A stretch of 50,445 nt of DNA from Thauera phenolivorans (lineage in GTDB: Bacteria; Pseudomonadota; Gammaproteobacteria; Burkholderiales; Rhodocyclaceae), in assembly GCF_001696715.1 (NCBI RefSeq), contig NZ_MBFM01000007.1, positions 1 to 50,445 of the forward strand, read 5' to 3'. Below the pieces are notes generated by a model. It was not told the origin of the DNA and made no database searches. It worked only from the letters and a program-made list of their open reading frames with translations. The position numbers were made by a program, and so were the translations under genes. This document shows, one piece after another, positions 18,473 through 25,136 of this stretch; position 1 is the first letter of the stretch, and every line of letters begins with the position of its first letter.

Positions 18473-18849
18473 GGCTGATTATCTTGAAGAACATGGCTAG
18501 TATAGAGATCGACAACACCTCGAAGCTCTTCGGTCGTGATGCCTTTTCCATTTTTAACATGAGCTGCTATCCACTTAGCATTCGCAAACCATATCTGCTT
18601 TCTGCGCGGAGTTTCAATTTCAAGTGCTTTGCTTCCATATGCGTGCATACATATTTCGTAGATCAACTCGGCTGTGTATTTTTCAGCCTCTGTGCAAGAT
18701 GGATCTAATTTAAGTTTTTTTACAAGTTTTGGCTTGGCTTCAATGCATTTCTTTTCGATTTCCATGGTAAGCAATTTCGCGAAATCAGGCTTCCATAGCA
18801 ATAATATTGTAGAGAATGAGAGGGTGGGGCGCGCTTTATAAAAATCCAT
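18469..18849 (-). CDS. Hypothetical protein, low-GC gene
   Basis: 126 residues, no recognised family. It is lysine-rich in the middle (MEIEKKCIEAKPKLVKKLKL) and otherwise has normal soluble-protein composition, with a likely alternative start at that methionine, residue 29. Its base composition is clearly lower in GC than the surroundings and its upstream region is very AT-rich (about 18850-18900), which suggests recent transfer and places the promoter there. The downstream frame may be part of the same gene. Confidence 0.5.
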   Translation of the reverse strand: MDFYKARPTLSFSTILLLWKPDFAKLLTMEIEKKCIEAKPKLVKKLKLDPSCTEAEKYTAELIYEICMHAYGSKALEIETPRRKQIWFANAKWIAAHVKNGKGITTEELRGVVDLYTSHVLQDNQP

Positions 18850-18964
18850 GGTCGTAAAAAAATATTATTTAAATAAGTCAACTAAGAATTTGCGTACTTG
18901 ACATTAAAAAACCTTGAGCCGATACCCTTCCAAACGTATGTCGTTATACACAACTCACGCCGCC

Positions 18965-19111
18965 TCATCCGTCCGGTTGCGCCTGTATGGTGGCGGCGGC
19001 ATCCATGACGCGTTGCAAGCCCAGCCAGATGGTCTTTACACTCAGCTCGCCGTCGGCTTGGCCGACAAGTGCTCCATCAGCACCTTCGCCCAGTCGCTCG
19101 TGGCCCAGCGC
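18965..19111 (-). pseudogene. Transposase fragment, IS4-like C-terminus (tentative)
   Basis: A 49-codon leftward frame ends at a stop and contains GELSVKTIWLGLQRVMDAAA, which resembles the conserved C-terminal segment (...G-D-G-E-...-K-T-L-W-L-G-L-Q-R) of IS4-family transposases. No start or catalytic part is present. It lies in a gap otherwise without genes (18850-19236), between the low-GC gene and the IS3 element, and looks like debris of an older insertion. Confidence 0.35.
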
Positions 19112-19286
19112 CGTTCCCGAAAACTCCTACGGTACGCAGTTCCTGGTCCCCAACCGATCACCCAGATTGTACGAGTAGACGCGTTTTTCGAGGTTTTTAC
19201 AAGAACTGATCGTAAGTCATTGACGGTCAGTGATTATGAATCGCCCCGGGTTTGGTGGAGGCTCTAGTTCTTGAGAAGATAGAGCC

Positions 19287-19610
19287 ATGAAGAAGTCAGT
19301 GAAGTTCTCCCCCGAAGTTCGTGAGCGCGCCGTGCGCATGGTGGCCGAATGTCGTGGCGACCATCCGTCGCAATGGGCGGCAATTGAATCGATCGCCGCC
19401 AAGATCGGCTGCACCTCGCAGACCTTGCTGACCTGGGTGCGTCAGCATGAGCGAGATTCCGGCCAGCGCGAGGGGCCGACCACCGCGGATCAGAAGCGCG
19501 TCAAAGAGCTGGAACGCGAGGTCCGTGAGCTTCGCAAGGCCAACGAGATCCTCAAGCTTGCCAGCGCGTTTTTCGCCCAGGCGGAGCTCGACCGCCGATT
19601 CAAGTCCTGA
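19287..19610 (+). CDS. IS3-family transposase OrfA
   Basis: 107-residue DNA-binding part of the IS3 transposase. It has an N-terminal helix-turn-helix ([13 protein letters not shown] ... [16 protein letters not shown]) and a leucine-zipper-like coiled coil ([20 protein letters not shown]). The frame carries a T-rich run, GTTTTTC at 19568-19574, near its end, a likely -1 slippage site leading into the OrfB frame so that a fused OrfAB transposase can be made. Confidence 0.93.
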   Translation: MKKSVKFSPEVRERAVRMVAECRGDHPSQWAAIESIAAKIGCTSQTLLTWVRQHERDSGQREGPTTADQKRVKELEREVRELRKANEILKLASAFFAQAELDRRFKS

Positions 19611-20515
19611 GGTCTTTCGTCGACGCGCATCGTGATGCCTTCGGGGTCGAGCCGATCTGCAAGCAATTGCAGATCGCCCCGTCCGGCTACCGGCGCCATG
19701 TCGCCCTGCAGCGCAATCCTGAACAACGCAGCCTGAGAGTGCAGCGTGACGAGGCCTTGATGCCCGAGATCGAACGGGTCTGGCAGGTAAACCTGCAGGT
19801 CTATGGTGCCGACAAAGTCTGGCGGCAGCTGAACCGGGAAGGTGTCGCGGTGGCCCGCTGCACAGTCGAGCGGCTTATGCGTCGTCAGGGGCTGCGGGGC
19901 GTCGTGCGAGGCAAGGTTGTGCGCACCACGATCAGCGATAGCAAGGCGGCGCGCCCACTGGATCGGGTCAATCGGCAGTTCAAGGCCGAGCGACCCAACC
20001 AGTTGTGGGTCTCGGACTTCACCTACGTCTCGACCTGGCAAGGCTGGCTTTATGTGGCCTTCGTCATCGACGTCTTTGCCCGACGCATTGTGGGCTGGCG
20101 CGTGAGCAGTTCCATGCACACGGACTTCGTGCTCGATGCGCTGGAGCAGGCACTGTACGCCCGCCAGCCAAGTCCTGAGGAAGCCTTGATCCACCACTCG
20201 GACCGAGGCTCGCAGTACGTCTCGATCCGCTACAGCGAGCGGCTGGCCGAAGCAGGCATCGAGCCGTCAGTCGGCAGCAAGGGCGACAGCTACGACAACG
20301 CCTTGGCAGAAACGATTAATGGTTTGTACAAGGCGGAGATGATCCACCGGCGAGCGCCCTGGAAAACCAAGGAATCCGTCGAGCTGGCAACGCTGGAATG
20401 GGTATCCTGGTTTAACCACCACAGGCTCCTTGAACCTATCGGGTATATCCCGCCCGCAGAAGCTGAGGCAAACTACTACAGGCAGCTCGCCAGTCAGGCC
20501 GCGATCGCGACCTGA
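19610..20515 (+). CDS. IS3-family transposase OrfB (catalytic, read after -1 frameshift)
   Basis: Catalytic integrase-like part of the IS3 transposase. The frame has no good start codon of its own. Similarity begins near [20 protein letters not shown], so it is most likely made as an OrfAB fusion, and the start given is the first codon after the OrfA stop. The rve domain carries the DDE triad: D in WVSDFTYV, D in HHSDRGSQY and E in DNALAETINGLYKAE. The C terminus is complete (YYRQLASQAAIAT). Confidence 0.92.
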   Translation, partial: RSFVDAHRDAFGVEPICKQLQIAPSGYRRHVALQRNPEQRSLRVQRDEALMPEIERVWQVNLQVYGADKVWRQLNREGVAVARCTVERLMRRQGLRGVVRGKVVRTTISDSKAARPLDRVNRQFKAERPNQLWVSDFTYVSTWQGWLYVAFVIDVFARRIVGWRVSSSMHTDFVLDALEQALYARQPSPEEALIHHSDRGSQYVSIRYSERLAEAGIEPSVGSKGDSYDNALAETINGLYKAEMIHRRAPWKTKESVELATLEWVSWFNHHRLLEPIGYIPPAEAEANYYRQLASQAAIAT

Positions 20516-20662
20516 CTTAAACCAACCGGCCTCCACGGAACCCGGGGCGATTCATTATTTCATTCGGCGCACTGACGGTCTGGGTTGTATCATAACGAAA
20601 TGCCATAACCTAGGCCGCCATTGACAACGCTGATTAAATCTATCCCCAAGGCCATCTAACCG

Positions 20663-21577
20663 ATGACGACGCTCACTATGGCACCGGCAATGGCAGAGCT
20701 AGGCAGGCACAGCGAGAAAGCTATGGAACAGAGCGGCGATCACCTTGCAGCTGCTCTCATTGCAGCACGCGAGGAGCAACAGCGGCTAGCGCGTGAGCAC
20801 GATGAAATGCGCGTGTCAGCGGATTACCAGAAGCCCCTGATGAAGCTTCGGCGCATCATAGCTGGGTTGCACGAAACGCTGCACATCTGTGAGATAGCAG
20901 CTACGCGTTGGCCGGTTTACGCAGAGCGCTATCTCTTTCCCCGTCACAAGGATGACATCGGTGAGGCAGCTATAACGGCACAACTTGCGATAGAAAATGG
21001 CGCGCTCAACCCAGCACGACGCGAGCTCCGATACATGCTTGAGGTTGCCGTGAATACCGCCTTCGTTGACGAAGAGGGTTCAGACCTCGACCTTGATGGG
21101 CGAGTTAATTTTTATCGAGGCAATCGGGTTGGAAAGCAGAATGTCGACCACATTCGCGATCTGCCGCTTCGCATGCTTGCTGGCGAGCGCGGCAAGTTCA
21201 TCGAAGCTACGCGCACTGCCTGGGTGCACTCATCCAACTATGTCCACTTGACCAAACGACGCATCGACGAGAAGGTCAGACTGCGAGCGCAGGGCGTGCA
21301 TCTCGGCTTTGAGACTCCTGAAATGCTTGCGGCGGTGGTCCGTGAAGTTCATGACGTCTGCAGCATAGTCGCGGTGTTGGCCTTTGAGACCGTAGGGCCA
21401 GCCTTTACCGGAGACATCTTAGTGGGCCGCCTCGACAGCAATGAGAGCTGGCCGTTTCATGAGAACCGATTCATCGCAGCCTTAGATGCGTATTTCGATT
21501 ATAAACACGAACGCAAGGCTGATTTGGCCAGTCACGTCGCCCGACGGGAGTGTCGTCTCAATCGAAGCAATGCGTGA
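20663..21577 (+). CDS. Hypothetical protein, possible orphan integron cassette gene
   Basis: 304 residues, no recognised family. The first about 60 residues are Ala/Glu/Arg-rich and probably helical or coiled (MEQSGDHLAAALIAAREEQQ, RLAREHDEM). The rest is mixed alpha/beta with no membrane segment (for example LHETLHICEIAATRWPVYAE and RTAWVHSSNYVHLTKRRIDE). GC is somewhat lower than in the chromosomal core. Its stop codon lies inside a sequence that looks like an attC site, so it may be a former integron cassette now sitting beyond the 3' end of intI1. Confidence 0.65.
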   Translation: MTTLTMAPAMAELGRHSEKAMEQSGDHLAAALIAAREEQQRLAREHDEMRVSADYQKPLMKLRRIIAGLHETLHICEIAATRWPVYAERYLFPRHKDDIGEAAITAQLAIENGALNPARRELRYMLEVAVNTAFVDEEGSDLDLDGRVNFYRGNRVGKQNVDHIRDLPLRMLAGERGKFIEATRTAWVHSSNYVHLTKRRIDEKVRLRAQGVHLGFETPEMLAAVVREVHDVCSIVAVLAFETVGPAFTGDILVGRLDSNESWPFHENRFIAALDAYFDYKHERKADLASHVARRECRLNRSNA

Positions 21578-21634
21578 TAATTGCGCGTTGCTCGACGGCT
21601 GCTCCGCAGCCGCGGCTCATGCGTAGCGTTGAAC
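21572..21634 (+). repeat. attC-like site left of intI1
   Basis: A 63-base imperfect palindrome has the plan of a 59-base element. It has a degenerate inverse core (GCGTGAT, where GYYYAAC is expected), the hairpin CGGCTGC-TCC-GCAGCCG in the middle, and a proper core GTTGAAC at the right end. The 46 bases from the base before its core resemble the sequence at the right end of the real cassette array (33 of 46 identical). It overlaps the stop codon of the preceding gene, as cassette attC sites often do. Confidence 0.5.
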
Positions 21635-21852
21635 GGCAACTCTCCTCAGGGGCCAATGACAGCAACGGGTCGGGTCGAGACAGCCGCAGTCGGCTTGCCG
21701 CGCTCCCGCGCAGGTGTGAACTGGAAGTCTCAGTCCGGCCAGGAGCGGACGCAGGGAGGACTTTCCGCAACCGGCCGTTCGATGCGGCACCGATGGCCTT
21801 CACGCAGGGGTAGTGAATCCGCCAGGATTGACTCGTGCTGCCCTAGCTCTCA

Positions 21853-22854
21853 CTAGAGGGGCGGCAGCGCATCAAGCGGTGAGCGCACTCCGGCACCGCC
21901 CACTTTCAGCACATGCGTGTAAATCATCGTCGTGGAGACGTCGGAATGGCCGAGCAGATCCTGCACGGTTCGAATGTCGTAACCACTACGGAGCAAGGTC
22001 GTCGCGAACGAGTGGCGGAGGGTGTGCGGTGTGGCGGGCTTCGCGACACCTGCTTCTTCCACGGCACGTTTGAAGGCGCGCTGAAAGGTCTGGTCATACA
22101 TATGATGGCGACGCACGACACCGCTCCGTGGGTCGGTCGAATGCGTGTGCTGCGCAAAGACCCAGAACCACGGCCAAGAATGCCCGGCGCGCGGATACTT
22201 CCGCTCAAGGGCGTCGGGAAGCGCAACGCCGCTGCGGCCCTCGGCCTGGTCCTTCAGCCACCATGCCCGGGCACGCGCCAGCTGCTCGCGCAGCCTGGGC
22301 GCCAAGCTCTCGGGTAACATCAAGGCCCGATCCTTGGAGCCCTTGCCCTCTCGAACGATGATCGTGCCGTGATCGAAATCCAGATCCTTGACCCGCAGTT
22401 GCAATCCCTCGCTGATCCGCATGCCCGTTCCATACAGAAGCTGGGCGAACAAACGATGCTCCCCTTCCAGAAAACCGAGGATGCGAACCACCTCATCCGG
22501 GGTCAGCACGACCGGCAAGCGCCGCGACGGCCGAGGTCTTCCGATCTCCTGAAGCCAAGGCAGATCCGCGCAAAGCACCTTGCCGTAGAAGAACAGCAAG
22601 GCCGCCAATGCCTGCCGATGCGTGGATGCCGAAACCTTACGCTCGTTTGCCAGCCAGGACAGAAATGCCTCGACTTCGCTGCTGCCCAAGGTTGCCGGGT
22701 GACGCACTCCGTGGAAACGGATGAAGGCACGAACCCAGTGGACATACGCCTGTTCGGTTCGTAAGCTGTAATGCAAGTCGCGTATGCGCTCACGCAACTG
22801 GTCCAGAACCTTGACCGAACGCAGCGGTGGTAACGGTGCAGTGCTGGTTTTCAT
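21853..22854 (-). CDS. intI1: Class 1 integron integrase
   Basis: Tyrosine recombinase that inserts and excises gene cassettes at attI1 and attC. 333 residues, and from memory differing from clinical IntI1 at only about ten positions. Catalytic residues are intact: R in [12 protein letters not shown] in [12 protein letters not shown] in LLGHSDVS and Y in [11 protein letters not shown]. The integron-specific insert ([20 protein letters not shown]) is present. A TAG ends the protein after LDALPPL, so the last four residues of the usual 337 are missing. Transcribed away from the cassettes, with a LexA-type operator at its promoter. Activity is expected. Confidence 0.96.
   Translation of the reverse strand: MKTSTAPLPPLRSVKVLDQLRERIRDLHYSLRTEQAYVHWVRAFIRFHGVRHPATLGSSEVEAFLSWLANERKVSASTHRQALAALLFFYGKVLCADLPWLQEIGRPRPSRRLPVVLTPDEVVRILGFLEGEHRLFAQLLYGTGMRISEGLQLRVKDLDFDHGTIIVREGKGSKDRALMLPESLAPRLREQLARARAWWLKDQAEGRSGVALPDALERKYPRAGHSWPWFWVFAQHTHSTDPRSGVVRRHHMYDQTFQRAFKRAVEEAGVAKPATPHTLRHSFATTLLRSGYDIRTVQDLLGHSDVSTTMIYTHVLKVGGAGVRSPLDALPPL
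22739..22767 (+). promoter_or_regulatory. Cassette promoter Pc, weak variant (PcW)
   Basis: TGGACA and TAAGCT separated by 17 bases lie inside intI1 and point towards the cassettes, the weak Pc variant known from class 1 integrons. It would drive transcription of the first cassette genes, whose first start codon is about 250 bases downstream. Confidence 0.88.
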
Positions 22855-22866
22855 GGCTTGTTATGA

Positions 22867-22882
22867 CTGTTGTTTTGTACAG
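22867..22882. promoter_or_regulatory. LexA box at the intI1 promoter; inactive P2
   Basis: CTGT-N8-ACAG matches the LexA-binding consensus described upstream of intI1, so integrase expression should be induced by the SOS response. The same stretch carries the P2 hexamers TTGTTA (22858-22863) and TACAGT (22878-22883) only 14 bases apart, the non-functional form without the GGG insertion. Confidence 0.75.
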
Positions 22883-22931
22883 TCTATGCCTCGGGCATTC
22901 AAGCAGCAAGCGCGTTACGCCGTGGGTCGAT

Positions 22932-22996
22932 GTTTGATGTTATGGAGCAGCAACGATGTTACGCAGCAGGGCAGTCGCCCGAAAACAAAGTTATGC
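22932..22996 (+). other. attI1 recombination site
   Basis: The approximately 65-base region before the first cassette matches class 1 attI1 as I know it (GATGTTATGGAGCAGCAACG, then AAAACAAAGTT). The crossover point is after G22990, where the first cassette begins with TTATGC. Confidence 0.88.
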
Positions 22997-23020
22997 ATCT
23001 ACTAAGCACAGGAGAAATTT

Positions 23021-23302
23021 ATGAAAATCCTTAGTAAGGAAGAGTTCAAAAAGGTCGCAGGGACGCCTCTTTTCCAAAATCGAGACTTCTCGCTTTACGA
23101 TGGGGCTCCATATGAGTGCGTTTGCGGGGCAACGCATCGCTTTAGTCAATATTCTGGACAACATTTCGCATCCACAGGCGGGAGCGCTAAATTCATGGTT
23201 CAGTGCCCAGACAACGAAAATGCGGCAACACTGATTAAAACCAAAAATAAATTTCTGATTTTTTTCGATCGTTTTGTATCCTTAGCTGGATGTATGCAGT
23301 GA
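23021..23302 (+). CDS. Cassette 1, first gene: small cysteine-containing protein of unknown function
   Basis: 93 residues, no family recognised. It has a ribosome site AGGAGA six bases upstream and lies 30 bases inside the cassette, so it is the first gene read from Pc. The middle has a CVC motif (YECVCGATHRFSQYSG) and a further Cys in MVQCPDNE, which could bind metal. A hydrophobic patch near the end (KFLIFF) may be structural. It is followed after 38 bases by the membrane-protein gene of the same cassette, and a joint function is likely. Confidence 0.75.
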   Translation: MKILSKEEFKKVAGTPLFQNRDFSLYDGAPYECVCGATHRFSQYSGQHFASTGGSAKFMVQCPDNENAATLIKTKNKFLIFFDRFVSLAGCMQ

Positions 23303-23340
23303 AAATTGCCCATTTACACATCAACTCATGAGCGGAAAAA

Positions 23341-24018
23341 GTGGCTAGATTGATAGGAAAAATAATTGGATTGATCATTAATATAATAATGATCCCAGTA
23401 GTTATTGTGCTCGCGATTCCAATGGGCCTTTTAAAGGCTAGACGAGCTCAAAAAAGCAGGCTTCTTTTTACTGGTGAAGAACAAGCTCTGTTAGCGAAAG
23501 CACAGAGAGCAATCAATATGGAAAATAATGGTCTTCTCTCTCCAGATCGAGACCTGCTTGAGGTGGCAAAATGTATTGAGGATGCAAGATGGGATTATCA
23601 AATAATCAAAGGTCGCGAACGATTCGATGCATCATTTTCAGAATTTTTAATGCCTAAAATAGAAGAATGCCATGTAATGGATTGGGACAATGTTATCAGC
23701 TATTTTGAGTTGTCCCGTTTTCTCTCTTCCCAGCCTCACCACGAACCACCAAGTGTTCAAGACCTTGTGCGAGCGCTTCAAAACTATATCGCAGGCTATA
23801 AAGATGAAAACGGATTTTATCCAAAAAGTATCATGTTAGATCACAATGTTCATATGATGTTTGCTCATGCCGGAATATATCGAAACGGAAGTAATTATTT
23901 TGGTGAAACCCAGATGATTCCAGCCGCGAACATCGAGGGTGGAGTGACATGGAAAGCTGTTGACCCTGCTCCAGCTAATAACAAATTTGACGATTTTGAT
24001 GATGATATTCCGTTTTAA
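23341..24018 (+). CDS. Cassette 1, second gene: membrane-anchored protein with an SSB-type C-terminal tail
   Basis: 225 residues from a GTG start. One N-terminal membrane helix of about 25 residues (LIGKIIGLIINIIMIPVVIV) is followed by basic residues (KARRAQKSR), which predicts a cytoplasmic body. The body shows no domain I recognise. The last ten residues are FDDFDDDIPF. The end DFDDDIPF equals the tip of bacterial single-stranded DNA-binding protein (E. coli SSB ends MDFDDDIPF), the peptide bound by PriA, RecQ, RecO, exonuclease I and others. No OB fold is visible, so it is not an SSB. The protein may draw SSB partners to the membrane or compete with SSB. Confidence 0.8.
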   Translation: MARLIGKIIGLIINIIMIPVVIVLAIPMGLLKARRAQKSRLLFTGEEQALLAKAQRAINMENNGLLSPDRDLLEVAKCIEDARWDYQIIKGRERFDASFSEFLMPKIEECHVMDWDNVISYFELSRFLSSQPHHEPPSVQDLVRALQNYIAGYKDENGFYPKSIMLDHNVHMMFAHAGIYRNGSNYFGETQMIPAANIEGGVTWKAVDPAPANNKFDDFDDDIPF

Positions 24019-24032
24019 AGAAAGGACAGGAT

Positions 24033-24266
24033 ATGAATCCAGCGATTAAAAAGCTTTATCAATTGAAAAATGGAGGAGAGTTGTCTCCCCAAGACTGCCA
24101 AGAAATCAATACGGAGCTCTCATTAATAAAAGCTGATGATATCCCTAATGAACAACGGGAAAACGTTGCTGATTACTTGGCCTCTGCACTTAGTTGCCGC
24201 TCGGTCCAGCCTACACTTACGCGCCAACTCGATGTGTTACTTCAAGAGCTCCAAGAGAATGCATAA
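24033..24266 (+). CDS. Cassette 1, third gene: small soluble protein of unknown function
   Basis: 77 residues, predicted helical, mildly acidic, no family recognised (LKNGGELSPQDCQEINTELS). A good ribosome site (AAAGGA) lies upstream, 14 bases after the membrane-protein gene, so the two are probably translated from one message. Its stop overlaps the first bases of attC. The gene completes a three-gene low-GC unit that moves as one cassette. Confidence 0.72.
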   Translation: MNPAIKKLYQLKNGGELSPQDCQEINTELSLIKADDIPNEQRENVADYLASALSCRSVQPTLTRQLDVLLQELQENA

Positions 24267-24332
24267 CAAGGCGCTGCTGTCGGACAAATTTTCCGCTTCG
24301 CTCCAAATTTGCCGCAGAGCGCGGCGTTAGGC
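24261..24332 (+). repeat. attC site of cassette 1
   Basis: A 72-base imperfect palindrome from inverse core GCATAAC to core GTTAGGC, with complementary inner arms (GACAAATTT and AAATTTGCC around a short central loop). Crossover is after G24326. Confidence 0.9.
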
Positions 24333-24350
24333 CGCAGGGAACGCCCGACC

Positions 24351-24797
24351 GTGCAAACCGCCCCTGTCGTCGCATCTTTGTCCTCGGAGCAGCGCGAACT
24401 CTGGGACAGAGTCTGTGAACTGTGGGCACAGTCGCAAGGCCGCGATCGCACGCTCATCGGGGCGTCCATCCACCCACAGTACGTTGGCTGGGATATGTCA
24501 GCTCCATCGCCGCACGGCAAGGAAGCTGCCATCAGTTCTGTTGTCGGTGACGCACCCGAACTAAGAAACTACAGCCTCACCCCGCATAGCCTTCAGGTGT
24601 ATGACCACGTGGTCGGTGTTGTCCACTACTCGTACCAGGCCACCGTCCAGCCTCGCGGAGCAGCAGCGCTCGCGGTCACCGGCAAATGGACCGAGGTGTA
24701 CCTCAAGCAGAATAACGCATGGGTAATGGTCGCTGTCAGTGGACGGCCAGACCCTTCGCCACAAGGGCAACCGCCGAATGCTGAACCTGCGGCCTAA
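24351..24797 (+). CDS. Cassette 2 gene: NTF2-like (SnoaL/DUF4440-type) protein
   Basis: 148 residues from a GTG 24 bases inside the cassette; the open frame extends back into the attC of cassette 1, which is not meaningful. The pattern of an N-terminal helix (SSEQRELWDRVCELWAQSQG), then IHPQYVGWDMSAPSPHGKEA and later strands VVGVVHYSYQATV and VTGKWTEVYLKQNNAWVMVA, is typical of NTF2-like folds of the SnoaL/DUF4440 type. Members include polyketide cyclases, isomerases and many proteins without known activity. It is a single-gene cassette with its stop at the start of its attC. No specific function can be given. Confidence 0.72.
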   Translation: MQTAPVVASLSSEQRELWDRVCELWAQSQGRDRTLIGASIHPQYVGWDMSAPSPHGKEAAISSVVGDAPELRNYSLTPHSLQVYDHVVGVVHYSYQATVQPRGAAALAVTGKWTEVYLKQNNAWVMVAVSGRPDPSPQGQPPNAEPAA

Positions 24798-24869
24798 CCC
24801 TTCGTTGCACCCGACCTGCTACAGCGGGCGTCGCCCGCTTCCGCAGGCGGGTGAGCTCAAACGTTGAGC
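24792..24869 (+). repeat. attC site of cassette 2, last recognisable attC of the array
   Basis: A 78-base imperfect palindrome from GCCTAAC to GTTGAGC with the strong inner hairpin GCGGGCG-TCG-CCCGC. GCCTAA is the reverse complement of the first bases of cassette 2 (TTAGGC). After it, 24870-25136 contains no clear gene, no further certain attC and no 3' conserved segment. Confidence 0.88.
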
Positions 24870-25136
24870 GACAGCTTTCCCTCACGCTCAACGACAGCAT
24901 CGGGTCGCCTGCTGACGTACGGATGGCAACGCCTTCCTCGGCAAGTCATACTTTGTCAGGGCCTCTCTCGTTGTCCCCAGCCGACGGGGACAGAGTTGTG
25001 GGAGTGCTTGTGGATAACTCGTTCAAGCCGTTGAGGCCAAGCCTCATTCGAGCATTGCCCAATTTTTGAGCGGCGGCAGAGGTCGAATGCCGGTCGAGAT
25101 CGGCGGCCTCGTGGTTGAAGCTGAGCTCGAGAGCGA

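Larger units (their letters stand above)
19237..20554 (+). mobile_element. Complete IS3-family insertion sequence
   Basis: 1318 bp. Imperfect terminal inverted repeats of 27 bp (19237-19263 and 20528-20554, three or four mismatches) both begin TGAATCGCCCCGGGTT. The 3-bp sequence TTA flanks both ends directly, a target duplication of the size IS3 elements make. With both transposase frames intact, the copy looks complete, recent and probably active. Confidence 0.93.
22991..24326 (+). mobile_element. Gene cassette 1, three genes under one attC
   Basis: Bounded by the attI1 crossover (G22990) and the attC crossover (G24326). The first six bases TTATGC are the exact reverse complement of GCATAA at the start of its attC, as required of a single circularisable cassette. 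At 1336 bp with three same-strand genes it is unusually long and complex. Its GC is far below that of the surrounding DNA. Confidence 0.9.

Noticed and set aside
18914..19267. 117-codon plus-strand frame before the IS3 element
   Set aside because: It runs antisense to a transposase-like fragment and into the IS end, so it is not a credible gene.
23341..24018. Reading the cassette gene with the DFDDDIPF tail as an SSB protein
   Set aside because: It starts with a membrane helix and shows none of the N-terminal OB-fold signature of SSB. Only the C-terminal peptide is shared.
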